A stretch of DNA of 5,478 nt from contig CATLIP010000173.1 in the NCBI GenBank assembly GCA_949957035.1, positions 1-5,478 on the forward strand, given 5' to 3'. The DNA comes from an uncultured Lachnospiraceae bacterium. Lineage in GTDB: Bacteria; Bacillota_A; Clostridia; Lachnospirales; Lachnospiraceae. Below the pieces are notes generated by a model, which was not told the origin of the DNA, ran no database searches, and saw only the letters and a list, made by a program, of their open reading frames with translations. Positions 5,336 through 5,478 of the stretch are shown here, in pieces. The position numbers were made by a program, and so were the translations under genes. How positions within the stretch are numbered: position 1 is the first letter of the stretch; the number at the start of each line of letters is the position of its first letter.

Positions 5336-5478
5336 ATGAGTAATGTGAAGATATTGGCTTCTCCCGTGTCCAACGTGCCGTGGCAGGAGAGACCAGAACA
5401 TATGGAGGGAGCGCCGGTATGGCGCTTCCGTAATAATCCGATTATCAATCTTCCACCAAAGTCTGGCCGGAGCCATTT
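5336..5478 (+). CDS. Probable GH130 mannoside phosphorylase, N-terminal 47 residues (3' end outside window)
   Basis: GH130 enzymes cleave beta-mannosides with inorganic phosphate, giving alpha-mannose 1-phosphate, and act in the cytoplasm. Only the first 47 codons plus two bases are visible. The evidence is the N-terminal pattern NVPWQERPE (14-22), VWRFRNNPII (28-37), then GRSH running into a Phe or Leu codon at the edge. Many GH130 proteins (subfamily 2-like) start with a PWQ-RPE stretch, then W-R-NPII, then a segment leading into FNSAV. This is recognition by memory, with no catalytic residue in view. It follows the second permease by 27 bases and is probably in the same operon. Its presence next to GH36 suggests beta-mannan or galactomannan use. 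Alternatives are another five-bladed propeller hydrolase (GH43 or GH32-like), which often also carry NP motifs near the N-terminus. Confidence 0.65.
   Translation, partial: MSNVKILASPVSNVPWQERPEHMEGAPVWRFRNNPIINLPPKSGRSH

Noticed and set aside
1..5478. Search for tRNA or rRNA genes, CRISPR arrays, insertion sequences, attachment sites or riboswitches
   Set aside because: No repeat arrays, transposase-like proteins, terminal inverted repeats or structured RNA leaders were seen; the predicted leader before the binding protein is only about 45 bases, too short for a known riboswitch class.

Overview
The window reads as part of a carbohydrate-utilisation locus from a Gram-positive Firmicute, most likely a gut Lachnospiraceae (Clostridium cluster XIVa) relative. 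The reasons are AGGAGG-type ribosome binding sites on every gene, mid-GC coding DNA next to a very AT-rich promoter region, a lipoprotein-anchored sugar-binding protein, and a gene mix familiar from Roseburia-type glycan loci. All genes are on the + strand and there is almost no unused coding space.

Layout: (1) bases 1-791 hold the C-terminal third or so of a GH36 alpha-galactosidase, including the nucleophile and acid/base motifs. (2) A LacI-family regulator (799-1809) starts 7 bases downstream, with its ribosome binding site inside the end of the galactosidase gene. A strong intrinsic terminator (1826-1854) closes this first unit. (3) A gap of about 250 bases follows, roughly 15% G+C over 1861-2090 by hand count. 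It holds a good sigma-A-type promoter (2026-2054) with palindromes in and around it. (4) A second unit encodes a CUT1-type sugar ABC importer: solute-binding lipoprotein (2106-3461), first permease (3474-4466) and second permease (4463-5308, 4-base overlap). (5) The unit continues into the first 47 codons of what looks like a GH130 mannoside phosphorylase (from 5336), cut by the window end.

Inferred working model: the importer takes up an oligosaccharide, the alpha-galactosidase strips alpha-galactosyl side groups in the cytoplasm, the GH130 enzyme phosphorolyses the beta-mannosidic backbone, and the LacI-type protein switches the locus by sensing a sugar. GH36 plus GH130 plus a CUT1 importer points to galactomanno-oligosaccharides (beta-mannan breakdown), as in the Roseburia intestinalis mannan locus. 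Without GH130, the raffinose family would be an equal candidate. No ATP-binding subunit is present; such importers usually borrow a shared MsmK/MalK-type ATPase encoded elsewhere.

The window looks like a recognisable type of sugar locus, not a wholly new system. The least ordinary parts are the regulator, whose DNA-reading helix and hinge depart from the LacI norm, and the palindromes at the transporter promoter, which may be its operators.
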